From: Norana najaformis
Lineage: Eukaryota > Annelida > Clitellata > Crassiclitellata > Hormogastridae
Assembly (NCBI GenBank): GCA_964023275.1
Contig: OZ029916.1
Location: 17,314,150-17,378,149 of the forward strand
Direction of reading: 5' to 3'
Length of the DNA: 64,000 bases
A program made the translations under genes and the position numbers. The notes under the pieces are model-generated. The model saw only the letters and a list, made by a program, of their open reading frames with translations, searched no databases and was not told where the DNA came from. Positions within the stretch are counted from its first letter, which is position 1. Every line of letters begins with the position of its first letter. Shown piece by piece: positions 23,701-35,000 of the stretch.

Positions 23701-24019
23701 TTTCTCAATGTAATGAATTATTTAAGCTTTAATTCCAATCAAAAAAGAATACACATACATGCAGCTTATTGGGACAGTTGCTAACTTACAACCAAAGCTC
23801 TTTCATTTCTAAAGATTACCTCATCCTATCTCTACGACCCGTTGACAAAATCCCAGGCACCGAAAAGATTTGATCAACATATACCTGTGATGCTGGTACT
23901 GAAACCAGAACTTCAGCCAATGGGGGCAGTTTGGGGTACATGGTGTTTCTACAGTGCCAGAATTCAAGTGAGTTCTGAAACTGTTCCCTGCTGCTTATGT
24001 AGAGATGTAAAAAAACATG

Positions 24020-24965
24020 TTTTTTTTGGCGTTGAAATATTTCAATGAAATATTTCAGTTTTATTTGAAATATTTCAGTTTCCTTTGAAACATTTTAAAT
24101 TATGTTTTTTTACATTTTACAACTAATTACAACCATAATAACAGTTTATTTATTTCTCTCATATTACATATTATATGCATTATTGTGTTAGTGATGACCA
24201 TCCTCGAGATACTCAATTTATTTCTAATTACCTGTTTTTAAGAATGACTTTTATGAGAGTTACATTATATGTTGAAAAACATATTTTATTCACCAAATGT
24301 CACAAATTACAGTTTGATCTAATAAAGTAGATGTTATTGTTCATTGTTATGCTTAACATTTATTATTAATCACTTGTTTTGTCATAAATGAAATAAATGT
24401 GATTTTAGCTAAATTCTGCTAGCCTAGGAGGCTAGGACACAGTCAATCGTATAGAATTCGAAACACTTTAGTGACTTTACAAGACAAATTATAAATCACA
24501 AATACTATGTCAACTAGACTCAATAATAATCCGGCGAACAAAATTTTACAAAAAGTTCTAAGAATAGAACTTAGAACACAAACATAAATAGTACTATCAG
24601 TCAGACAGAGTAAACCATCATTAATAGTAATTATACTGCTAAAATCTGTCAGTTACAACTTACAAGATTTCCTCATTGTTATTCATCATTGTCCATGTCA
24701 TCATCTTTGTTGTCATCGTCAACATCATCATTGTCTCTATCATCATAACTGTCAGTGTCACTGTCATCATCATCACTGGCATCGTCACTGTCATCATAGT
24801 TTTCATGGCCTTCATCATCGACATTGTCACCGTCTTTGTCATTATCGTTATCATCATCATTGTTATCATCTTTAACCCTAACCCTAACCATGTTGTTTTT
24901 TTGGTCATTGAAATATTTCCAAAAAACCTGTCAGAAATGAAATATTTCAAATGAAATATTTCACG
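24020..24965. repeat. Segment bounded by GAAATATTTC clusters with ATC-rich core
   Basis: The 10-bp palindrome GAAATATTTC, or near copies, is clustered at about 24035-24080 and again at 24908-24963. Between them lies an imperfect (ATC)n tract at 24675-24870, followed by two and a half telomere-like CCCTAA units at about 24870-24887. The Asp/Asn-rich frame on the minus strand is this repeat, not a gene. The bounded shape suggests a non-autonomous DNA element. Confidence 0.45.
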
Positions 24966-24989
24966 CTCACATCAGTATGCTTATGTGCG

Positions 24990-25565
24990 GCCAATATTTA
25001 TCAAGTTCCATAGCAATGTTGCCATCTGGCTGCGATATGATAAAACATTAATTTTTGTCCATTCGAGAGCTGAGAAACATAATTTTAAAACAAATTATTG
25101 AACATATACCTGGAAGTTTAAATTTTGAGTCTAGACCGGCAGAATTTCACAAATAACGCATCTTCTATCATAGCCACCGGAAAACGCCCTCCAAAAAACA
25201 TGTTCAACAGGGCCCGCTCTCGATTTTTATGCTCAGCCGAAGTGAAATCCCACGTTATGATTTTTCGGTTTATGCAATCCTTCAACATCTCACTCGCATT
25301 TTGTCGTTTTTTCTTCTGATGCTTTTCTTTTTTGTGGTTTTAGAAGAATCTTTCTTTTCACCCTCTATATAAATTTCTGCGTGGTTACGCTGTAAATGAA
25401 GTGTCAAGTTTGTGGATTTTTCCTAAGACTAAAATTTCACACTTGTCACAAGTTTTATCATTTTCTACTAGACATCGGCATTTTACCGTTTTTTCCAGTG
25501 TCTGAGTTGTAACTAAAGTATTGCCTCTCCGCACATTATCTTTTACGACCAGCGAGCATTCTTGA
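24990..25565 (-). pseudogene. hAT-type transposase N-terminus with BED zinc finger (relic)
   Basis: The minus strand reads KTCDKCEILVLGK (25460-25422) and, one frame over, STNLTLHLQRNHAEIY (25422-25375). Together they make a C-x2-C...H-x4-H BED finger in the form seen in hAT transposases. EKKDSSKTTKKK follows, then in another frame QKKKRQNASEMLKDCI and FFGGRFPVAMIEDALFVKFCR (25210-25135). There are at least two frameshifts and an in-frame stop. The catalytic half was not found. Confidence 0.6.
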
Positions 25566-25789
25566 CAAACTCATTTCAATGTGAAAGAAAGATATTATAG
25601 AAACTAACGAAACTTTCAAATCTTTTTCTTATGCACAAAGAATGTTTCAAAATTTCGCGCTAAGATGTGACGAAATCAGGCTAGAGTTTACGAAATTGGC
25701 TACGATATTCACGTCACGCGCAAAGGTGTGCGCCAAATGCAAACAAGCAGCGGGTATTTTAAACATATATCTGTAGTGCAGTAATAAAA

Positions 25790-25935
25790 TACGTTCCCTA
25801 AAAATTTTAAGTTTCTTAATTTTCGTTCTAAAAATATTTTTGCTTCTTATTCTTATTCACCTCTGAAGGTCTTAATTTCACTTCTTATCCTATTCTCGTT
25901 CTTAAAATAATTTTTATTTTACTTCTACTTTTTTG
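25790..25935 (+). repeat. CTTCTAGTTCTTA-rich block, right
   Basis: Contains TTGCTTCTTATTCTTATTCACCTCTGAAGG, comparable to TAGTTCTTATTCACTTCTGTTGAAGG near 23515, then TTCACTTCTTA and TTTACTTCTACTTTT. Together with the left block it brackets 23.5-25.9 kb. Confidence 0.5.
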
Positions 25936-26009
25936 TATTTGTAAATCATCATACATGTATATTCGTGACACGCGCAGAATTAGGTGTTACCGTATGTCCC
26001 CATGTCTTC

Positions 26010-26490
26010 TAGAATATCATTGGCTAATGCATTGGTTTCTAATCGCCTTGCCTACTGTAACTCAATCCTTGTTGGTATCACAAAGTCAAATATGCAGAAA
26101 CTCCCAGAGTTCAGAACTCCTTGGCTAGAGCCATAACAAAGACTTCAAAATATGAGCATATTATTACCTCTGTTTTTAAATCTTTGCATTGGCTTCCTGT
26201 TCAGCAAAGGATTTGTTTCAAATCTGGACTTACAGTTTGTAAAACACTGAACTACGGCCAACCACAATACTTAAAATCAGTCCTTATTCCACTGATTTAT
26301 CATTATTCTGCAAGGTCATCTGATTGTCTTTGTTTATATGGTCATACCTTGAACTATCCACCGTAAGCTGCCTCTCTGTCCTGTGGACTGACCTGGATAT
26401 TGACCTGATTGTGGCTTGGCTTTGATGACAAATCGGTTGAGGCTTGTGCATTATTAGACACTGACGGCATAAAAGTTACTAATTACAATT
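26010..26490 (+). mobile_element. LINE RT C-terminus and 3' UTR
   Basis: The frame ANALVSNRLAYCNSILVGI (about 26025-26085) is followed by SLARAITKTSKYEHI and SLHWLPVQQRICFKSG (26110-26235), which is the RT thumb and C-terminal region. The 3' part (26360-26490) matches, inverted, the element at 45258-45830, so both are one family. It lacks the 'NRAFSVAGPKF' block present in that copy. Confidence 0.7.
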
Positions 26491-26794
26491 TATGTTACGA
26501 TACAGTGTCGGTAACAGAAACTACATAATCCCTTTGCTTGACTCAGTAGTATCAGAGCCCCACTCCGTAGCAATTAGCCCCATGATCAGCAGGATAACCC
26601 AGGCATCAGACCTACTCCGTTGGAATGCGCATGTCCGCAAATGGGAAGGGGAGCAGACAAGAGGAGGGAATGGTCCAAAGCAGTTCACTTTTGTTGACAT
26701 CCATGACTTTAGGGCCGAAATTTGGTTAAATTTAGCAAGATGACGAAATTAGTTTTCAACATAAGTGTAGTTTTTGTTAAAAAATTGTAAATTG

Positions 26795-26925
26795 TACACG
26801 TGTTTCTATAGCGACCGTATGGCCTCGACCCTATCGGGTGAGATCCTTCACCACCGCTACACGCCGTTTAAGGTCCCCGTGCACAGATCGCGCTAGCCTG
26901 AGATTCAAATCTCTTAAATAAACCA
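26795..26925 (+). repeat. Dispersed repeat R2, copy a
   Basis: CTATAGCGACCGTATGGCC, CGGGTGAGATCCTTCACC and AAGGTCCCCGT recur in inverse orientation at about 58990-59165. A GATTCAAATCTC box near its right side loosely resembles a pol III B box, so a SINE is possible but unproven. Confidence 0.55.
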
Positions 26926-27284
26926 CGCTGACGACATTCGGCTTCACAGACCTCGCCAACCACCCGATGCACTTGCCTGTGTACCGTCTACGCAGGTTGT
27001 TGCGGCAGAAGTCAGTCCTACAGTCATGGATGACTTCCAATCGGTTCCAATGTAAATCGACGAAGATGTAGTAGGCTACCGGTAGGTCTACATCTCGCTA
27101 GGCACACGCCAGGCGCGCTCAAAGATTGACGTAGAAGCACTGAAGTCGTGATTCTCGGACTGGAGTCAACAACTCGTCATCACCGATCTGAGTGAGCGCC
27201 TGCACGAAGAACTAAGACTGACCACGTGAACTCTCTCTGCTTCCGGGGTTTTAACGGAAAACGAGTGGGAGGAGAGAGTATGCA

Positions 27285-27503
27285 AATAAGTAAGACATTT
27301 GTTAGCACGTCATGTGTCCATGGGCTGAGTGAGGAATCGTAGGCGTAATCGTAGAGAAGATTTTATCCAGAGAACAGCACGAATAAAACCGATCCAGGTT
27401 GAAAGACTCTGTGGGTAACTGGCGAAGAAGACTATATAGGTCAAGTGCTGATAAAGACTTCCACTTAATAAAGAACATACTTACTTACTTACTTACTTAC
27501 TTC
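27285..27503 (+). mobile_element. LINE 3' end with (ACTT)n tail
   Basis: A frame at 27399-27470 reads DSVGNWRRRLYRSSADKDF and runs directly into TAATAAAGAACATACTTACTTACTTAC. This is a LINE-type 3' UTR ending in a tetranucleotide tail. Bases 27285-27345 are repeated at about 60713-60775. Confidence 0.5.
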
Positions 27504-27599
27504 AGTGACTCCAGGAAGTTCCAATGCAATCCACGCTTTGAGTTCAACTTCAGCAACAGATGGAGAACACAGGCAGAAATGCATGTTGTTAGCCAAAGC

Positions 27600-28110
27600 A
27601 TTGTCATTGTAATTTGAGATTTATAAAGGGCCTGTTAGACGATAAACTCAACAGCTTTCGACTCAAAAAGTAAAATCATTGTTAAAGAGTACAGTCTTCA
27701 GGCGCCTGACTGAGAGAGGGAGAGAAAGGAGCTCAAGTCGCAATTCTCGAGTGAGATGATTCCAGCTAGTGGGACCAACGTAGGCAAAGCTTATAGACTG
27801 GGCCGCAGCGATTCGCATGCGAGGTACAAACAGGAGAATCTTGAGTGGCTGAGTTAAGAGTGCTACAGCCCGGCAATGAGGAGACCAAAGTGCAGAAGTG
27901 AATGAGTAAAGGGGAGCAGAGCCAAGAACACAACTGCGCATGATGGAGAGGATCTTAAAGTGGACACGCTGCTGGACGTAACCGAGCACATGATCAGATA
28001 GATGGGGTTGTGAAGGGGTCGAGACCGGTTTGCTGACAGCCTGCACCGGTGATCGAGGGGGTGGGTGGTTTTGACATGCATTTCGTAGACCATGCTGCCA
28101 CACACCAAAG
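27600..28110 (-). mobile_element. LINE RT C-terminal fragment with 3' tail
   Basis: The minus-strand frame covers LGYVQQRVHFKILSIM, VPRMRIAAAQSISFAYVGP and TSWNHLTRELR, ending LKTVLFNNDF near 27665. The 3' UTR follows to a CAAATTACAATGAC tail at about 27600. It is a 5'-truncated copy. Confidence 0.7.
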
Positions 28111-28642
28111 CTGGCCTCTGTTTATGTTTGTCTGCCAACTGTGTTTTTATAACTCAGCACATATGGTATGTTTTATTTATTTACCATAACACACTGAACA
28201 ACATAAGGTTTAATTTCTTCCACGGCTGTATGAAATAAACTGAAAGGCAACAAATCAAAAGAAACAAGACCAGGTAATTAAAAAAATGTTTTCTAAGATA
28301 TGCACAAATGTTTGGCACCAGTATAGTATCAGTATGTTTACTGAAACAATTTATTTGACTAGACAGTCCAGTATCACCCATCTCACATAAACATTGGCAG
28401 AACCCTACAAAATCTTTCTAGGATTGTATTTCTCTAGCAAATAAATAAATAAAATTAATCTGCTGAACAAAAGATCAACTGGAATGCTGAATATAGCTAT
28501 TCCATAAAGCAGAACCTTGGTTGCAGAATTCCAATTCCATGATCCTATCACAGCAACATGGAATTCTGCCTAAGGATTATGGTGTGTTATTAATACCAAA
28601 CCAGGCAGGCAGACATACTGTGCTTATTAAAGAGTTCTAAAT

Positions 28643-29055
28643 TCACACTTTAGTCTCTGAATATTTGAAGTCAATCTGCAAAGTGGCAGAGTTCGTGTAG
28701 TCCTGCTGGATGTCATGCAAGTGTAGACTTGAGGCACAGCCTCTGAAACCCACATCCAGATAATCTTCGCTATCATAGTCTGTGCCATCTTGTTGGCATG
28801 AAATGCTCTGAGCTGCTTCACCAGATGGTGCCATGGTCATGATATGAAGCTTGGCACCAGAGTGCATCCGGTGCTGCAGGTGAAATGCGGCGCGAAAGTG
28901 GTGATACAGGAGGGATGCTGTGATATTTACCATGAGCATGATAGAGGCAGTTACGATGATTGCTAGTGATGTCCTTGTTATAATGCTTTTTGCTGATTGA
29001 ATAAATGGCTGGACTGTGGCTCCTATCTCAGATTCATAGTCGGAAAGCTTGAAAC
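28643..29055 (-). CDS. Exon 12: TM5, cytoplasmic tail and stop
   Basis: Residues 1301-1437, TGA at 28645-28643. TM5 is SLAIIVTASIMLMVNITASLL. The tail is rich in acidic and Tyr residues (DGTDYDSEDYLD, QQDYTNSATL), so phosphorylation-dependent binding is possible but unproven. Minus-strand AATAAA signals at 28355-28350 and 28177-28172 are candidate polyadenylation sites. Confidence 0.85.
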
Positions 29056-32000
29056 CTGTACAAGTAAAATTAGACACAAAAAATAATAAACAACAATAAT
29101 TTTGTGAATGATTTTATTCGTTATAGGCAGTTAGCATTATTAACATGTGTGTGTATATATGTGTGGCACATAAAGACAAATATACTGATTGTTACTGTAA
29201 ACTACAAATTTCTAAAGCACTGCTTAAGAGCTAGCTAAGTGCAGGGAACCAGATTATTCAAGAATGCTGTGTCAAGTAACAGGAGATGTCCAGAGATACC
29301 CCAAGAAGCACAAGATCTGGTAGCCAGGAGACCAGAGGAGCTGTTCTTGTGGGTTGTATTTAGGTTGAGAAAAATAGGAATTGGCATTAACTGAATCATG
29401 ATAAGATTTCTCGAAAAGGTTCGATGAGTTCTGAATGGAAAGCCCAAGGAGTGACAGATATGGTCTTTAGCTAAATGACGCCGAGTGGCCGACAGGTAGA
29501 ACAAAAATTAGAATTTGCAAAATATGGCAGAAGAGTGTTTCAGAGGTATAGGATATGAATCTATTGGAGAACTTCAGATGAGCTGGGATGATAACTGATG
29601 ATGACAACTGGAAGGTGGGAAAGAGTGAGGCAAGAGGATGGAGCAGAGTGGTTGGATAGCGAAGAATTTATGCAGATGACATGCTGAATTTATTACAAAT
29701 GTAGCAAATGCTGCTTCAACAATTACAACATTGACTTTAGTTTTAGTTACATAATTGCAATGTACAAAGAAGATCCAAGGAATCTGTCATCAAAGATAAG
29801 GTAGGGTCTCCAATTTTACAGCAATAATTACTGCGAAGTATAGTAATCATAATCATAAACTTGAGAATTTCTGAAGTGTTACTTAAAAGCTAGGCACCAC
29901 TTTATTTAGAATCACCATGTCATGTTGGAGGGGTTGTTCAGAGATACCATGTCAAGAACAAAATCTGGTTACCAGAAGACAATGAAGCGAGGTATATTCA
30001 TAGGTGAATGTGCTGTTGAGCCAGCGACTGAGGTTCGTGATCTCGGCCTGCTACTTGACAGTGATCTCTCAATGACATCACACATTACAGGACTTGTGAG
30101 GAACAGCTTTGCCATCCTGAGACAGCTAAGGCCTGTCTCTCAGTCCCTCACGATGGACGTAATTCGCCTACTTGTACAAAGTCTGGTCCTAAGACAAATT
30201 GACTACTGCAACGTTGCCTTTGCTGGCTTGCCACAGTGCAGAACCCTTCGGCTTCAGGCAGTCATCAACGCCGCTGCTCGTCTGGCCACTCGGACTAGCA
30301 AATCCGACCATATCACACCCGTGCTTCAGGACCAACTTCAGTGGCTAAGGATCGGCGAGCGCGTTAAATTCAAACTTTGTCTTCTTATGTACAAATGTCT
30401 GAACAACTGTGCACCACGCTATTTTGCAGACAGCATCAGGCCATGCTACCTGATGACCCCAACCGACTGCGACTGCGATCATCAAAATCCGCCAATGTAT
30501 TTGTACCAGCAACTAAGACTAGAATGGGTGATCGGGCATTTCGGGTCGCCGGTCAGCATGCCTGGAACAGCCTTCCGGCATCCATTCAGGAGTCCAAAAG
30601 TGTCAACCTCTTTAAAAATCAGTTGAAATTCTATTTACTTCATAACTCTTAGTTCTTGAGCTTACTTTTGACTTTGTAAAGCATCCTAGAAGTAGCAAGC
30701 TACTAAAGATGCTATATAAATTGTCTTAATTACAATTACAAAAATGAAATTGTATTTGTTCAGGTAATTAATTCAATGAGGAGCTCTGGGTACTACAGTA
30801 AATCTCTCTCTCTCTCTCTCTTTAGGGATTGTGGAGGAAGCAGAGTCCAACTGCCAGAGTCCACCGAAAGGAATAGAATAAAAGTGTCAGCAATTTTTGA
30901 AGACAGCTGCATAGCTCCATTAGTAAGACTTCAACGTTAGAGGAATTAAGCATACACAGAACCTAGGTACAGAATTGAAAGGCAGACATAAAAAATTAGT
31001 AAACAATCTGATTAAGACAATTACATATAGGTACAAATGAATCAGCAACCTCTATAAAACTGTGGCTGAATTGGCATGAAGTTGCAGGGCAGCATTGGAA
31101 TGTCAAGCTTTGGCAGAATAACATTGACATCACACGTCCAGTTAACCTGAGGAAGACGGCTGACAATGCATGCCTCGGCCACATAATTATCAATCAGACG
31201 CTTTTGCTCTGTAACAGATTAAATAACAGCTACAGACAGTAAACACTTTGAAGACAGCTAAAAAATCACACGATTTATTTAACAGCCTCAAGGTATGCCA
31301 TCTAATATTACGTATTTGTTGCTTTGTAACCCTGTTTGTAAGGAACCCTGTTTGTAAGGAAGTGCTTCACTGTGGTTAGAATGTCACCAGCATGTTTGGG
31401 CTCTCACTCCAGATCCATGTTGTGCAAATGAATACTATGGTTGTAACAACAAATTACTGAACATCCTATCTTACCTACCCTCCCCTATTGAACTCTATCA
31501 CACCATAATGTGATTTACTGTAGCAAAGATGTTATGGTCCTAAATGATTAGTTTTCTGGAAGGTAAGGTTGACTGGCTTTTATTAAGGATTTTCTTTAAA
31601 TAAAAAAATAACTTATTGTAAAACTCCTCTATTTCCCTCTCTCTCAGGTCCCCAGCAACTCTATCTTGTACTCGTAATGGTTGTTTCGGACAACCTATCT
31701 GACTTGATGTAGAACTTGTGGATAAGGTGGTGCCCACAATTGGCTTTTAAGTAGTGCTTTGCAAATATTGCGTTTATGAATATGGTTACAAATGTAATTA
31801 CCAATGTCATGGCATGGTGGATTCGAAGGCATATCCACAAGGATGTAAAGACAAGTGATTACATTTCATGTAAGCAGACTTGTGGCAAGTTGGCAGATTG
31901 GTAACCTGGCAGTAAATATGGAGAGAAATTAAAAGTTGCCTGGAACAGATGTTTCTTCAGTTCATGACATTATGCCTTACCTTATCCTAACTTAACCCAC

Positions 32001-35000
32001 TCCAACCTACCCTACCTTAATCTGTCCTAGCTTATACAAGCATAGCAGTGTAAAACCAATGATGCAGGAGCTCAAAAAGGTCGCTTCAAAAGGCACAAAA
32101 TGCCCCTTGAAGAAGTGTTGAAGACTGAAGTATTTTTGTTACCTGAATTGAAATATTCAAGGAGTGCCTGAAGGTTCAACAGCTCCAGGTTCATCTGACT
32201 TTCATAAAAGTTCAGAGCTGCTTCGTTGAACTGAGCTGCTTCATCACTCAAATACCAGTTGGTCTGGTTGACCTGAACGTTAATTGCACCAAGATAAACT
32301 CCAAACAAATCGATGCTTAGGAGTACCTCCGTATTTAGCAACAGCAGAACAGAGCGAACAACCGTATATAACAAAACAGCCAGCAAGCAGAGAAATATAA
32401 TTTTGGGTAGCGTGTTACTTCTCAGCATCTTTGCCACTAGCATTCTAGCGGCATCATTATTCAAAATGCCTTTCACCTGGTGCTGTGAGATATTTTGTTT
32501 CTCATCTAGCTCTTTACTAGAAGAAGCAATATGGTGTGCAAGCTGGTTGTGGGACTCGGCAACACAACGGTCGTCAGTGTACTCGCCAGATATGATATTG
32601 TGTTCGCATAAAGAGCTCGTTATTATTGCATTGGCTGTCCTATCATCCAGATGTTGAACTGGCAGGGGTTTTGCAGATATTTCTTTCTGTTGACCTCCAT
32701 TCAGTTTGTGCTGTGGAAAGACATTGAATTCGTCATCAACGTCACTTGATAAGCACCGTGACAGAATGATGCTGTTGAGATAGATGTTGCCGAAGCGATA
32801 CAGAAGGAGAAGAATGTCAAGAAGAAGGAATATGACTCGAAGAACATCGATGCTCAGGCTTCCAACGAAACTAAACCCGCTCGGAAAAAGATGGTGTGAT
32901 ATTTCCCAGTCATTGTAAACATTCGGAAATAATCTGTGTTCTTCAGCAATGTTCACATATGTGAACTCAGTCAGCATTACGGCTGGTTTTTCCGGTGATA
33001 GTTGTGCGATGTCGGCAAAGAAATGTGAAGAGTCAAGATGATCAAGTGAGACCATCTTGGCAACAGTGGCATTTTGTTTCATAGCATCACCTGAGCATTG
33101 GAGCATGACAGTGGTCATGAACTTTGATGGCAGATCAGGTATATCTGGCATTCGGTTGGAGTACCTGCAAGTAACAAAGTTAATGCACAAGCCAAAGCCA
33201 GCTAGAAATTGTGCTTTTTGGTTCTGTTTCGATGGGAAAAATGGAAGAGATATAAAAGCATAAAGTTTATGTCTGTCTGTCCATCTCTCTGTATTTTAAG
33301 GACAAATACAATTGATAAATATAGCTACACGTGCATGTTGCAATGCCATGCACTAACCTGAGCCTGGACTATTTCCAACAATCCCAAAGAACTGCAAACA
33401 AAAGGTGCTATATAAATGTTTATTTATATTACTTTACATAATCAATATTTATTTAATGATTTAATTTGCCACTTTAGGAATAACATTTATGATCAAAACT
33501 AACAAATCTTAGGAATTTCTCTGAGCAATTTCTTTTGAAGAGGTGCTGTATAAATGTTTAATTAGTATTATTTTAAATGTTTGCCATTTGGAAGGAATAA
33601 CACTCGATTCAAAATCAAAACTCAAATCAATCAAATCAGATCAAAAAATCAAATCAATGATCAAAACTAACAGACCTGAGAAATTTCTCTGAAGAGTTTC
33701 TTTTGAAGATAGTGTTAACTCTGAAGAGGTGCTGTATAAACGTTTAATTAGTATTTATGATCATACAAATATTACATGTCAGAATTAAAGTTTTTACTTC
33801 AGCACAGTTTGACAATTGGTCTACAGTGTGCTCAAGTCTTTTTGTTAAATTATTGTTTGGCCATAATATAATCTGAACTCAGTGCTTCCATTGCTAACCA
33901 CACTTTAAGAGGCTCTTAGAAGGCACTAAATAAATATCCAAACACATGCATACATACATAAACACATACTAGCATACAGACAAGTGTACTTGCATGTATG
34001 CACACATACACCACATAACGTAGCCAGAGAAACTTGTCAAGAATTTACCTCTGCCAGAACTGAATTGGCCACATCTGCATGTCCTCCACTTCTTCAATCT
34101 CAAGAAACGAGCCAAAGTCTGCCTCATATCCGAGCATAATGGACAGGTGCTCGTTAGTGACCAGTGCTCGCCAGTTGCCAATCTCAGAAGCATTAAACAA
34201 CAACTGTGGGAAGCTGAACCAGTCGCTGTTCAGAACAGCTTGGAGGTACCTGCAGTACTTTGAGATGGACTGGGAAATGCCAGCCATTACATTGCCCTGA
34301 TACTCCTCAGAGTACTTTGCTAGGGTGTGTGAGTAGTGGTCGAAGTGGCGTTTGGTTCGCTGGTGAAAGAGATGGCTGATGGATGTGTTTTTGCCATAGA
34401 TGTGCTGGAGATGCTCTCCCTGTGTCAAATTTTCAATGCTGTAAGCGACTGCTTGAAAAAGCTCACCAATGTAGAAGCTGCATGCTCTCTGCATGTTCGT
34501 CACCATAGTTGCCTGGTGCAACAGTTCATCAGAACAGTACCTGTCAATTTTTGAGGAAGTAGTCTGGGTCATGTTATGCATACCCGCCTGGAAAACCCTG
34601 ACCTGCGAAAGCTGGACTAGATCGCTGTGGACTGCCAATGAAAGCAGCGTAAACAGAACAGTGAAAGTGAAAGCCAGACTGTAGATTATCCAGAATGTAA
34701 AATAAAGTCCAAGTATGGTCCTCTGTTGCTTGACACACCGTCTCCCTGTCATGATTTCATGGCTTGGGCTTTCTGCCTTGCCAATGCTGTATTCAGTTGT
34801 CCTGTGATCAGCATAATGAAGCTTGGCTTTAGCAACTTCTTTGTAGATGTATGCAACAGTGAATATAATTATGAGGACTAGCAGAGTGCCAGCAAGGACG
34901 GCAACCAGCGTCAGAGGCATTCCTGATGATGCCACAATATTCATAGCTCCTGACTCCATTTCCAGACTGACCTGAACACAAAATCAACAGTTGTTGTAAT

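Noticed and set aside
24870-24887. Interstitial telomere (CCCTAA repeats)
   Set aside because: Only about two and a half units, at the edge of a low-complexity tract; too short to claim a telomeric insertion.
24660-24954. Asp/Asn-rich and Met/Thr-rich frames suggesting an acidic protein
   Set aside because: All three frames over this interval are open because the DNA is an imperfect ATC trinucleotide repeat; no flanking exon or start context supports a gene.
32313-32657. + strand frames over exons 9 and 10 of the membrane-protein gene
   Set aside because: They are antisense to exons whose phases, transmembrane segments and splice sites are consistent; no motif supports the + frames.
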